Assembly (NCBI RefSeq): GCF_014873755.1
Contig: NZ_JADBEG010000001.1
Coordinates: forward strand, 250,501 to 314,500
DNA length: 64,000 nt
Direction: 5' to 3'
From: Amycolatopsis lexingtonensis
Lineage (GTDB): Bacteria > Actinomycetota > Actinomycetes > Mycobacteriales > Pseudonocardiaceae
Made by a program: the position numbers and the translations under genes. Shown one piece after another: positions 15,805 through 24,386 of this stretch. Below the pieces are notes generated by a model, which searched no databases, was not told where the DNA came from, and was given only the letters and a program-made list of their open reading frames with translations. Within the stretch, counting starts at the first letter, position 1, and each line of letters begins with the position of its first letter.

Positions 15805-16278
15805 TCAGGTGCGGCGGGCGCGGCCGCTGCGCCGGGTGAGCAGGGCCTCGTGGTGGGCGCGGCGCAGGTCGGGGATCTGGTCGCGGACCGCGTGGTCGAG
15901 TTCTGGTATCCGGTGGACGTCGGTGTCGAAGCCTGGGTCGGTGCGGAACACGAGGGCGAGGACGGAGGCGTTGTTGCTGAGGTTGACCACCGCGTACGGC
16001 AGGGTGGCGGGGATGTAGACGATGTCGCCGGCCTGCGGGTGGAAGGGTTGCATGGCGTTGCCGGAGAGGACGGCGACGTGGCCGCTGATGATCGCGATCG
16101 CGCTCTCGGTGGCATCGTGACGTTGCGGGGCGAGGGTGGTGGCGCTCGGTAGATGCATCCGGCCACCGGAGAGCGCGCGGGTGGGCACGGTTCCGGTGCG
16201 CAGGATCGGGGTGAGGGTTTCGGCTTCGCCGGCCAGATTCCCGGCCGTGGACGGTATCGGTGTCGTCGTGGCGTCCAT
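15805..16278 (-). CDS. Cupin-domain protein
   Basis: A 157-residue single-domain cupin. The barrel spans about residues 35-112, with APQRHDATESAIAIISGHVAVLSG and FHPQAGDIVYIPATLPYAVVN as the two conserved motifs. The metal-ligand pattern is partly kept (His54, Glu58). Such proteins are isomerases, dioxygenases or sugar/small-molecule binders. The start at 16278 has AAGGA upstream. It lies between the HTH gene and the MetE-like gene in the same direction. A role in the same small-molecule pathway as the KAS III-like enzyme is inferred; the substrate is unknown. Confidence 0.75.
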   Translation of the reverse strand: MDATTTPIPSTAGNLAGEAETLTPILRTGTVPTRALSGGRMHLPSATTLAPQRHDATESAIAIISGHVAVLSGNAMQPFHPQAGDIVYIPATLPYAVVNLSNNASVLALVFRTDPGFDTDVHRIPELDHAVRDQIPDLRRAHHEALLTRRSGRARRT

Positions 16279-16301
16279 CTCGACAGTCCTTCCAGGCGGC
16301 T

Positions 16302-17408
16302 TTAGCGGGCGGGGGTGTCGGTGGTGTGGTGGGCGAGTTCGCAGGCGAGTTCCGCGTTGGCGACGGCGTCGGGGACGAGCCGGCGGCCGTGCCCGCACGC
16401 GGCGGCCACTGCGAGGACGGGCCGGTCCAGTTCGGTCTCGACCAGCCGGAGCGCGGTGCGGGAGTTTTTGGGGTGGGTTTCGTCGACAAGGCCGGCGATG
16501 ACGTCGATGTCGCGGCGCAGGTGCTGCAGCGCCCGGTAGAACCGCGGATCCGTCGACGGGGCCTGGGTGCCAGTGCACATCGGGATGTGCGCGGCGGGCA
16601 TCGGGATCCGCAGCCGGTGTAGCTGTTTGTGCAGCGCGTTGAGGAACTGCACCGCGGGCACGAGGTCGGTCAGCGCGAACAGGGGTTGGTGGCCGAGGTC
16701 GCCGTGGCAGAGGTGGATCCGCCACGTCGCCTCGCGCGGGCCGTCGGCGAAGACCCGGGCGACCTGCTTGGCCAGCGCGCGCACGGCGGCCGGCCACAGG
16801 GGCCGCGGGGTGCGGTCCAGCGTGGCGAGCACGGCGGGGGTCTCGAGTTGGAAGACGACCTGGCTGCCGTGCTGGCGGTGGATGGTGTGGACGTCGTCGA
16901 GCACGGCCTGGCGGAACACCGGCAGGTGCGTGACCGCGGCGCCGGGGCTGCCGAAGGTGAACAGTGCCAGGTCGTAGGGGTTCGGGATCGACACCTGATG
17001 CGGCGGGAGATCGCGGTCGTCGTGGAGCTGGGCGCGGGCGGCCATGACGGCGTCGGTGTGGACGGCGCGGCCGAGGGACAGGTCGTCGGATTCGAGCCAG
17101 CGGCCGTGCTTGAGGCGGTAGGTCGGCATGTCGTCGTAGTCGGCGGAGGCGCCGGTGCGGACGGGTTCGAGGGCGTCGACGGCGGCGAGGCCGTCGAGCC
17201 AGTCGATGATCCACCGCGGGTCCGGGTCGCATGGCAGCCCGCTCAACGTCGTGTCGGGGGTGTGGTCGAGGAACCACTGCATCGTCGCGCGGTGGTCGCC
17301 GGTCAGGACGGCGGGCAGCGATCCGACGAAGTGCACGGCCCGCACGTCCTCGCGTGTGGCCGAGTCGAGCTGGTCGGTGCTGGGGTGGCTGAAAACGAGC
17401 GTGGACAT
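16302..17408 (-). CDS. MetE/UROD-like TIM-barrel protein
   Basis: A 368-residue protein resembling the C-terminal domain of cobalamin-independent methionine synthase. Points of likeness are the VHFVGSLPAVL N-terminus, SIPNPYDLALFTFG, a His-x-Cys pair at His232/Cys234 (RIHLCHGDLGH) and a later Cys338 in ACGHGRR. In MetE, HxC and a C-terminal Cys-Gly motif bind the catalytic zinc, so thiol methyl transfer or a related reaction is possible. The full MetE N-terminal domain is absent. It is the first gene of the cassette with cupin, HTH and KAS III-like proteins. Its specific role is not known. Confidence 0.65.
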   Translation of the reverse strand: MSTLVFSHPSTDQLDSATREDVRAVHFVGSLPAVLTGDHRATMQWFLDHTPDTTLSGLPCDPDPRWIIDWLDGLAAVDALEPVRTGASADYDDMPTYRLKHGRWLESDDLSLGRAVHTDAVMAARAQLHDDRDLPPHQVSIPNPYDLALFTFGSPGAAVTHLPVFRQAVLDDVHTIHRQHGSQVVFQLETPAVLATLDRTPRPLWPAAVRALAKQVARVFADGPREATWRIHLCHGDLGHQPLFALTDLVPAVQFLNALHKQLHRLRIPMPAAHIPMCTGTQAPSTDPRFYRALQHLRRDIDVIAGLVDETHPKNSRTALRLVETELDRPVLAVAAACGHGRRLVPDAVANAELACELAHHTTDTPAR

Positions 17409-17549
17409 GGAGCTCTCCCCTGTTCGGCGAGTGGGTGTGTGGTGGTGCGGGCGTGGGGAGGGCGCCCGGCGGGGACATGGGAGTGGGAGGTGCGCGGGCC
17501 CGCGATCGAGGGTTGAGATGGGGCGCGGGCCCGCGCGGTCTGGTGGTGA

Positions 17550-18314
17550 TCAGCCGGTGACGGCGACGTGGCCGGGCTTGGGCTGCGGCTTGGGCGCGGT
17601 CCGGTCACCCGGGTTGTCGCCCTGCTGGTGCCGATCACCCGGCTGGCCAGGCTTGCCCGGCCGGGACGTCCCGGGTGCGCCGGGCTTGTGCGTCGGGGCC
17701 GGGCGGGTGCCGGTGGGCGGGTTGCCGGTCGGCGGCGGCGGGGTTCCGGCGCCGCAGCTGACCGTCGCCACCGTCACCGTGATCGCCGTGCCGGGGGTCG
17801 GCTTGGCCGAGGTCGGTCCGCCCGATCCGCCCGTGCGGGTGGGGGCGGTGCTGGTGGTGACGGTAATGACCCCGGCGGTGCCGTGCCCGCCGCCGGTGAC
17901 CTTGAGGTTGCCGCTGCCCGCCTTGGGGGCGCTGGTGGTGATCGAGCCGTTGCGGCAGGTCGCGGTGAACGGCCCGACCGTGGTCCCGCCGACCCGCACC
18001 GACGCGACGTGGGCCTCGGCGAACCCGGCGCCGGCTTGCAGACTGATGCCGCTGGCCACGACCGCGCCGCTCGGGGTGGACACCGAGCCGCCAGCGGTCT
18101 TGATCGCGCCGCTGCTGGACACGCTCGGCCGGGCGGTGAGGTGTTCGCCGCCGGAGACGGAGATCCCGCTCGCCATCGACGTCGCCGCCGCGGCAGCGGC
18201 GAGAGCGGGTGGCGCGGCGGTCGCCGGGGTGCAGCTGGAGACGAGGGTGGTGAAGGTGCCGATGAGCAGCGCGCCGGCTCCGGCAGCGATGAGGGCAGTA
18301 CGAGCGGTATTCAT
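17550..18314 (-). CDS. Exported Pro/Gly/Thr-rich protein, probable lipoprotein
   Basis: A 254-residue protein with a signal sequence (MNTARTALIAAGAGALLIGTF) and a lipobox-like VSSC at residues 25-28. Residues 45-170 are Ser/Gly/Thr-rich with regular short strands and a Cys pair (ATCRNGS, TVSCGAG). The last 70 residues are Pro-rich and low complexity (GKPGQPGDRH), typical of a cell-wall-spanning tail. The start at 18314 has GGAGAG upstream. No enzymatic domain is recognised. It precedes no obvious partner but lies beside two other exported proteins, so surface function is likely. Confidence 0.75.
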   Translation of the reverse strand: MNTARTALIAAGAGALLIGTFTTLVSSCTPATAAPPALAAAAAATSMASGISVSGGEHLTARPSVSSSGAIKTAGGSVSTPSGAVVASGISLQAGAGFAEAHVASVRVGGTTVGPFTATCRNGSITTSAPKAGSGNLKVTGGGHGTAGVITVTTSTAPTRTGGSGGPTSAKPTPGTAITVTVATVSCGAGTPPPPTGNPPTGTRPAPTHKPGAPGTSRPGKPGQPGDRHQQGDNPGDRTAPKPQPKPGHVAVTG

Positions 18315-18349
18315 GACTGATCTCTCCACAAAGTGTTGGCGCGATGGGA

Positions 18350-19219
18350 TTAGCGGATGGCGACCGGAGTCCCGATGGGCACCGGGTCGATGGGATTGGT
18401 TAAGGTGGCGAGGGCGTCGGCGGGGACGCGGATGCATCCGTCGCTGGACGGGCGGCCGAACACGTCGGTGGTGGGCCAGCCGTGGATGCCGGTGGTGCCG
18501 GGCCCGCCGCCGTAGGTCGAAAAGGTCGCCGAGTGGATTCCGAGCGGGAAGATCACCGGGCTGAACTTCTGCTTTGCATCCGTCATCGAGGCCAGGACGA
18601 ACGTCCGCCCCGCCGGGGTCGGTGCCGCCGCGGTGCCGACGCCCACGCTCCAGGTGCCGATCTGCTGGTGGTCGCGGTAGAGCGTGAGCTGGAAGGCGGC
18701 CCGGTCGATCACGATGCGGTCGGTTGTCGACTTGATGGTGAGCGTGCTGTCCTGAGTGGACAGCCAGCCGGTGGAGCCGTTGGGTCGTGACGGCAGCAGC
18801 ACCTGCACCCAGCCGGGCTCGTCGGCGATGACCGGCACCCAGGTGTCGGATCCCAGTTGCGTAGTCGGCAGGACGGCGATGGCCGCTCCGCCGGGCTGGT
18901 CATACACCGGCACCGGCACGGTCGGATTCACGAGCTGCCCGTCCGGGACCTCATCGGCGGTCACGTCTTGCGGAGCGGCCGGGATGGTGCTGAAGGTGCT
19001 GGCCTCCGGCAGCCCCGCGAGATTCGGGATCGCCCTGGCGGCCACGACCGGGGCGTGCAGTTCGACGCCCAGCTCGACCGGGTCGGCGCCGCGAGCGCCG
19101 TCGAGCGCGGGCTGCGATGGTGCGAGCAGCGCGCCCGCGGTGGCGACCAGCGCGATCCCGGCGAGCCAGAGCGCGAGCACCCGCCACCGGTTCGGCGCCG
19201 GCTGTGGCATCTCGGACAT
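18350..19219 (-). CDS. L,D-transpeptidase (YkuD family), exported
   Basis: A 289-residue protein with an N-terminal membrane anchor or signal (residues about 15-35), a middle SH3-like part (VYDQPGGAAIAVLP, WLSTQD) and a C-terminal YkuD domain with the catalytic motif HGWPTTDVFGRPSSDGCIRV. The Cys in SSDGCIR forms the acyl-enzyme, and the His in GIHG assists. It makes 3-3 peptidoglycan cross-links. The ATG at 19219 has GGAAGG upstream; an in-frame TTG at 19237 is less likely. It may adapt the cell wall to conjugation or simply be accessory. Confidence 0.88.
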   Translation of the reverse strand: MSEMPQPAPNRWRVLALWLAGIALVATAGALLAPSQPALDGARGADPVELGVELHAPVVAARAIPNLAGLPEASTFSTIPAAPQDVTADEVPDGQLVNPTVPVPVYDQPGGAAIAVLPTTQLGSDTWVPVIADEPGWVQVLLPSRPNGSTGWLSTQDSTLTIKSTTDRIVIDRAAFQLTLYRDHQQIGTWSVGVGTAAAPTPAGRTFVLASMTDAKQKFSPVIFPLGIHSATFSTYGGGPGTTGIHGWPTTDVFGRPSSDGCIRVPADALATLTNPIDPVPIGTPVAIR

Positions 19220-19301
19220 GAAACGGTCCTTCCTCAAGGTCGATGGAGGCCGCGGCGATCCCGCCCGCGCTCGAGCGGGACCGCCACGAAAAGAGCTGGG
19301 G

Positions 19302-21230
19302 CTACTGGGAAAGCGCGTCGATGAACCCGCCGGCGGGTGTGCCGAGGCCGGTGACGTTGTCCCAGCCGGGGCCGCTGCGCAGGTGCTGCGGGCGGGCGTC
19401 GAAGTCGATCAGGTAGCTGCCCTGCCCGCCGGGGACGGCGACGCCGCCGAAGGCGTGCATCATCGGCGTCCACACCCCGGCCTTCTGGGGCATGACGTCG
19501 GCGATCGCGCTCGACCCGCGGAGGCTGTAGAGGACGGGGGTGAGCAGCCCGGCCCGCGCGGTGCCGGAGCGGGCCTGCTGGGCGTCGACGACGAGCCCGG
19601 CGATCAGCGGTGAGGCCAGTGAGGTACCGCCGTAGGAGCCGATCCCGAACTGGCCCTTGACGGTCTGCCCGACGAGCATCCCGGTGTAGGAGTCGGCCAG
19701 CGCCGCGATGTCCGGCACCGCCCGCTTCCCACCTGCGCCGGGGACGGCGCCGGCCTGCCAGTCCGGCGCGTCGTAGAGGGCGGAGCTGCCACCGCCTGAG
19801 CCGGATGCGAACGGACCATCCGCATCCTTCTGCGGCGCCCAGCTGTTGCCGGACTGGGTGTTGCCGCTGTTCTCCCATCCGGTCAGCACCTTCGGCTGGT
19901 TGTTCTGGTCCAGGCCGACGCTGGTCCCGCCGACCGCGACGACCCAGGGGCTGGAGGAGGGGAAGCTGGTGGTGGGGTGGCCGACGGGGCCGGAGTTGTT
20001 GCCGGCGTCGCCGGTGGACACGGTGATGGTCTGGCCCTGGATCGATGCCTGCAGCGCCATGCTGTTGAACTGGTCTCGCGCCGCCTGGGGCAGGGAGCGT
20101 TCGCCGTCGGCGTTGCCGTAGCTGTTGCTGATCACGTCCACGGCGTTGTCGGTGACGGCCTGGTTGAACGCGTCGTAGATACCGGTCCCTTTGCAGGTTT
20201 TCCCGGCGTAGTAGCGGATCTTCGCGCTCGGGGCGATGGTGTGGGAGGCCTGCACGTCGAGGGTTTGCTCGGCGTTCCAGCCCTCGGCGCCGCATTCCTG
20301 CGCGTCGGTGAATCCGCCCTGCGGTAGCACGGCACTGTACTGCCCGGCCGCCAGCGGCGGGACGCCGAGTTGGGCGGCGGCGTTGTTGGTGTCGGCGACG
20401 ATGGTGTCGGAGTTGTAGGCGCCGACGACACCGATCGTCGTACCGGCACCGGTTTTTCCGTTGTCCAGCTTGTACATGGCGCGGACCTGCGTGCCGGTGT
20501 AACCGCACAGCGAGTTGGACTGGAAGCCGGCCGGGTATTTCTGCGGGACGTCGGTGTTGTTCTGCTCGCCCCACCAGCGCGCACAATGCTGCTCCGCTGC
20601 CGCGGCTGCCGTAGCGGTGGGGCGGGTGTGCTGGGGCTTGAGCAGGGCGGCGCTGTCGTCCAGGCCGAGCACCGCGGTGATCGAGGAGCGCAGGGAGGCC
20701 GGCACGGTGACTGGCGATGCCGGGGCCGTGAGAGTGCGGATCGCGCCGTCGACGCGGGTCCGGAACGCGGCGATCCTCGTCCCGAACGCGGCTTCCAGCG
20801 CGGTGGTCGGGGCTTCGGCGTCGACGAAGTGCCGGTTGGCGCTGACCCCGGTCACACGCAGCCCCTGCGTGCCCAGCCACTGCGACACCTGGTCGACGGC
20901 ATCCTGCGTCGGGGCGAATCGGTCCAGGAACGCCTGTGAGGACAGGAACTTGCCATGCTCGGCGCTGCCCGGTGTCGCCAGCTGTGCGGCGAGGCGTTCG
21001 GCGCCGGGCTGGTCGCGCAGCGCCAGGGCGACCTGGATGTGCCGGACGGTGTTTCCGTTGCTGCGGGCGACTTCGGTGTGTGGGGTCGCCCAGGACGGGG
21101 TGCTCCCGGCGATCGGCGCACGGCCGCCGGTGTCGCTCGCGGGGGTGTCGGGTGCCGCGACGGCGGTGGCCGCGGTGGAGGCGAGTAGGGCCGCGGACGC
21201 GGCGAGGGCATGCCAAAGACGGCTGTGCAT
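19302..21230 (-). CDS. S53 (sedolisin/kumamolisin-like) serine-carboxyl peptidase
   Basis: A 642-residue secreted protease. Residues 1-26 form a signal peptide, about 45-200 a pro-kumamolisin activation domain, and about 240-640 the S53 catalytic domain. Catalytic residues are probably Glu321 and Asp325 (NAEQTLDVQASH), the oxyanion Asp408 (STGDAGNNSG) and the nucleophile Ser537 in GGTSLASP. The family normally works at acidic pH outside the cell. A RBS-like AAGGAG lies just before the ATG at 21230. It is third in a run of exported proteins transcribed leftward. Confidence 0.92.
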   Translation of the reverse strand: MHSRLWHALAASAALLASTAATAVAAPDTPASDTGGRAPIAGSTPSWATPHTEVARSNGNTVRHIQVALALRDQPGAERLAAQLATPGSAEHGKFLSSQAFLDRFAPTQDAVDQVSQWLGTQGLRVTGVSANRHFVDAEAPTTALEAAFGTRIAAFRTRVDGAIRTLTAPASPVTVPASLRSSITAVLGLDDSAALLKPQHTRPTATAAAAAEQHCARWWGEQNNTDVPQKYPAGFQSNSLCGYTGTQVRAMYKLDNGKTGAGTTIGVVGAYNSDTIVADTNNAAAQLGVPPLAAGQYSAVLPQGGFTDAQECGAEGWNAEQTLDVQASHTIAPSAKIRYYAGKTCKGTGIYDAFNQAVTDNAVDVISNSYGNADGERSLPQAARDQFNSMALQASIQGQTITVSTGDAGNNSGPVGHPTTSFPSSSPWVVAVGGTSVGLDQNNQPKVLTGWENSGNTQSGNSWAPQKDADGPFASGSGGGSSALYDAPDWQAGAVPGAGGKRAVPDIAALADSYTGMLVGQTVKGQFGIGSYGGTSLASPLIAGLVVDAQQARSGTARAGLLTPVLYSLRGSSAIADVMPQKAGVWTPMMHAFGGVAVPGGQGSYLIDFDARPQHLRSGPGWDNVTGLGTPAGGFIDALSQ

Positions 21231-22025
21231 CGAGGTTTCTCCTTGTATTAAAAGGGAAACGCCATCCAGCGGTCTGCCCGTCGAGTGACGGGGTGCTGGG
21301 GCGTGCCTCGTGCCGCAGCCAGGAATACGCGAGGTGGGCTGAGCGGAGACTTCGGATGATGTGGACCGGCCGTGCGGGCCTGGTCATCGTGACGGTCGCG
21401 GTGCGACCGGAGAGGGATCTACTTCGGAGGTTGTCGTCGGATCGACACGCCACGGCGGTCCGCGGGCCATAACGTGGAATGATGATGATCTGAGCACGTG
21501 TCAGTCCTAACGTGTCAGCCGACCGTGCCTGCACCACGCCTCGCCCGGCGTGAACACGATCCGCCTTGCTGAAACGAACAATAACCAGTTCTCGGCAAAA
21601 GTCAACGTGTGTGTCTGTCGATCGGACGTCTTTGTACGCCTAACTGGACTTCTCTCGACTCATGTTGCAGAACGTGTGTAATTAGGTGCTTCTGGTGATC
21701 TTCGCTGTGTAGCTGTTTTCGGCCGATCGACCGAAACACACATAGCTACTGAGCGTAGTCGGAGTGCTGCGACCTGGTTGTTGACGATTAACCCGATTGA
21801 GTGTTCCCTCGGTTAACGCTTGAGGGGCGCGGTGCTGCCCGTGGTACGAAACATGACACGGAGCGCGGCATGCCTAGGGTGAACGCGTTTCTCGCCGGCG
21901 AGGGGCTGGTGCGGGCGCTGATCGGTGCCCGTGACGAGCAGGGACGGTACGAGGAGGAGCAATGCTGGAGGCGCAAGTCGCGGCGGCAAGCATCACGATC
22001 ACCACCGGCGTGACGCGCTTGCATC
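21231..22025. other. 795-base intergenic region with a 20-base near-perfect palindrome
   Basis: No convincing gene was found; small frames at 21801-22013 and 21788-22027 lack support. The middle part is AT-richer than its surroundings. TTTCGG(C)CGATCG(A)CCGAAA at 21717-21736 is a near-perfect palindrome, flanked by GTAGCT (21709-21714) and AGCTAC (21744-21749). It lies between the divergent S53 peptidase and AfsR-like regulator genes and could be an operator for either. Confidence 0.5.
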
Positions 22026-24386
22026 ATGGCGCGTAGACCATCACCGAGTACCGGTTTGCCGGGCGCGGCCTATCCCACGACACTCATCGGCCAGTCACGC
22101 AAGGTGATCGAGGTTGAGGGCTATCTCGACGAAGGCATCCCTGTCGTGACGATGACGGGCAGTGGCGGAGTCGGAAAAACGCGCATGGCCGGAGAAGTCT
22201 TCTGGCGGCGACGCGATAGCTACGACGCGGCGGCCTTCGTTCGCCTCGCCGAAATGAGCGACGAGGCAGAAGGCGAACCCGCGATCGAGCGAATCTGCAA
22301 CTTGCTACTCGCAGACTTACGCGTCGCGAATCACCAGCCTGACGCTCAACCCTTGGACGTCCTGATCGGGTTCCTGCGTGACCGACGCGTCTTGCTCGTG
22401 CTGGACAACTGCGAACAACTACTCGGTCCTGTCCAAGAACTCGTGGACCTGCTGATCAACCAGGCGCCACAGCTGCAGATCCTCGCGACCAGCCGCGCCT
22501 GGCTGCAAATTCACGGCGCGCGGATCGTGCACATCAATCCACTTCGCGTCCCGGAGGAGAACGCCGACCGCGCCGAAGCCGAGGACTGCGACGCGGTCCG
22601 GTTGCTGCAAGACCGCGCCGCCCTGGCTGGGCGGCCGCTGACCGCGGACGACGACTGGTCGGTCATCGTCGGGCTCGTGCGCTGGTCCGACGGGATTCCG
22701 CTGATCCTCGAACTCGTCGCGGCCCAGCTGAGCACCGGACGGTCTCCCCGCGTGGTGTTCCAACGGCTGGAGGGTGGGTTGTCCCTGCGGTATGCCCCGG
22801 GCACCCGCGGAGTCCAGACGCATCATCTGGCCCTGGACGTGGCGATCGGCGAGTCCTGGAAGCTGTGCTCGGAGGTGCAGCGGCGGGTGTGGGCCCGGTT
22901 GACGGTGTTCACCGGTGGCTTCACCCTCGAGGCGGCCGAGCAGGTCTGCGCCGACGCCGCCGTCGATCGTGCCGAGATCCTCCCGACCCTGGACTACCTG
23001 GTCCAGCACTCGATCATCGAAGGCGCGTCCGCGGAGGGTCGGTACCGGCAGCACAACTATCTGCGAGAGTACGGCCGGCGGTGCTTGCGGCATTTCGGCG
23101 ACCAGGACGCGATCGAGGAACGCCTCTGCGCGTGGGTCGCCCAGCTGGCGCGGGACGCGGCTGACGGCTGGTTCGGCCCGGACGAAATGTGCTGGCTGAC
23201 CGGGGTCAACGCCGAGTCCGGCAACATCGCCACGGCGGTGACGTGGTGCGCCGAACGCGGGCAGGTGGAGCGCGGGCTGACGATCATGGTCGACCTGCTG
23301 CGCACCGGCGCGCCGTACTTCTTCGCCACCGAGATTCCCGTCTGCCGCCAGATCGAAAAGCTCCTGCGGGCGAGGCCCGCGAAGCCGTCACCGGTGCGAG
23401 TCTCTGCGCTGGCGATGGTCGGCTGGATCTGGATCGCACTCGGCGCTCGCGACCGCGGCAAAGCCCACCGCGACGAATGCCTCGATCTTGCCCGGCAGCT
23501 CGGCATGGAGAACGCGCCAGCGGTGCAATTCGTCGACGGCACCTACGACGCGCTGGCCCTGGGACGGCGCAGCGGCTACGCGAAGCTGGACGCGGCCCGG
23601 GAAGGATTCCGCGCGGCCGGAGCGCACGGCTCGGAATACATGGCGGGGCTGTTCCACGCCCTCACCGCCGGCTTGCTCGGCCCTGGCGAGGAAGCCGACC
23701 GGATGTCGCAGTGGTGCCTCGATGAGGCCCACGCCAGCGGCGCGGAATGGGCGATCACTTGGGCGGAATGGACCCGCGGACTGCCCGAAGGATCCCGGCC
23801 GCAGGCCAGCGCCCGCAACGCACTGCGCGCGCAGGTGAAACTCGGCGACCTGTGGGGACCCGCGTGGGGCGTGGAAGAAGAAGCCCGCAAGCGGGTACTG
23901 GCCGGTGACTACCTCGGCGCGGCGTACCTGTATGGCGGGTCGGACAGCCTGCAGTCCCGCCACGGCGTCCGGTTCAACGGCCTACCCGGGTTACGCCATC
24001 ACCGCGACATCGCGATCGACGCGATCATCCACGGCACCGCAGGAGAGGCAGGCATCGGCGAAGAGGCATTCGAGGCGGCACGAGCTGCCGGCGGCCGGTG
24101 GCGCGACGACCGCATCGTGGCCTTCGCCCTCGGCGACACCGACCCCGCCTCGCCGCCGCTGACCGAGCGGCAGTGGCAGATCACCCGCCTGGTCAGCGAC
24201 GGGAAGTCGAATATCGAGATCGGCGCGGTCCTGCACAATTCGGCGCGCACGGTCGAAGGCGACCTGACGAAGATCTACCGGCAACTGAACCTGCGCGGCC
24301 GTACCGAGCTCGCCGAGTGGTATCAGGCGTACGTGGCGGCTAGCGACGGCTCCACTGCACCGGAAGCGCTTCCACACCGCGAATGA
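22026..24386 (+). CDS. AfsR/NB-ARC-type ATPase with C-terminal LuxR HTH
   Basis: A 786-residue regulator. A P-loop (GSGGVGKT, residues 45-52) and Walker B-like VLLVLDNCEQLL define an NB-ARC/STAND ATPase. A winged-helix region (RRVWARLTVFTGGFTLEAAEQVC) and helical TPR-like repeats follow, then a C-terminal LuxR-type HTH (LTERQWQITRLVSDGKSNIEIGAVL). STAND regulators use ligand-driven ATPase cycling to switch transcription. No clear ribosome site precedes the ATG at 22026, but no earlier in-frame start exists. Its 3' end overlaps the convergent P450 gene by 47 bases. It may control the P450 or the exported-protein genes; this is inference. Confidence 0.85.
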   Translation: MARRPSPSTGLPGAAYPTTLIGQSRKVIEVEGYLDEGIPVVTMTGSGGVGKTRMAGEVFWRRRDSYDAAAFVRLAEMSDEAEGEPAIERICNLLLADLRVANHQPDAQPLDVLIGFLRDRRVLLVLDNCEQLLGPVQELVDLLINQAPQLQILATSRAWLQIHGARIVHINPLRVPEENADRAEAEDCDAVRLLQDRAALAGRPLTADDDWSVIVGLVRWSDGIPLILELVAAQLSTGRSPRVVFQRLEGGLSLRYAPGTRGVQTHHLALDVAIGESWKLCSEVQRRVWARLTVFTGGFTLEAAEQVCADAAVDRAEILPTLDYLVQHSIIEGASAEGRYRQHNYLREYGRRCLRHFGDQDAIEERLCAWVAQLARDAADGWFGPDEMCWLTGVNAESGNIATAVTWCAERGQVERGLTIMVDLLRTGAPYFFATEIPVCRQIEKLLRARPAKPSPVRVSALAMVGWIWIALGARDRGKAHRDECLDLARQLGMENAPAVQFVDGTYDALALGRRSGYAKLDAAREGFRAAGAHGSEYMAGLFHALTAGLLGPGEEADRMSQWCLDEAHASGAEWAITWAEWTRGLPEGSRPQASARNALRAQVKLGDLWGPAWGVEEEARKRVLAGDYLGAAYLYGGSDSLQSRHGVRFNGLPGLRHHRDIAIDAIIHGTAGEAGIGEEAFEAARAAGGRWRDDRIVAFALGDTDPASPPLTERQWQITRLVSDGKSNIEIGAVLHNSARTVEGDLTKIYRQLNLRGRTELAEWYQAYVAASDGSTAPEALPHRE

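Noticed and set aside
14024..16489. 821-residue minus-strand frame
   Set aside because: It is a shadow of the KAS III-like, HTH and cupin genes, with Arg/Pro-rich low-complexity translation.
15805..17478. 557-residue frame as a fusion protein
   Set aside because: Only the last 157 residues (cupin) are protein-like. The rest is an out-of-frame reading of the MetE-like gene.
21801..22013. Small gene before the AfsR-like regulator
   Set aside because: No ribosome site, no recognisable family and a basic, disordered translation.
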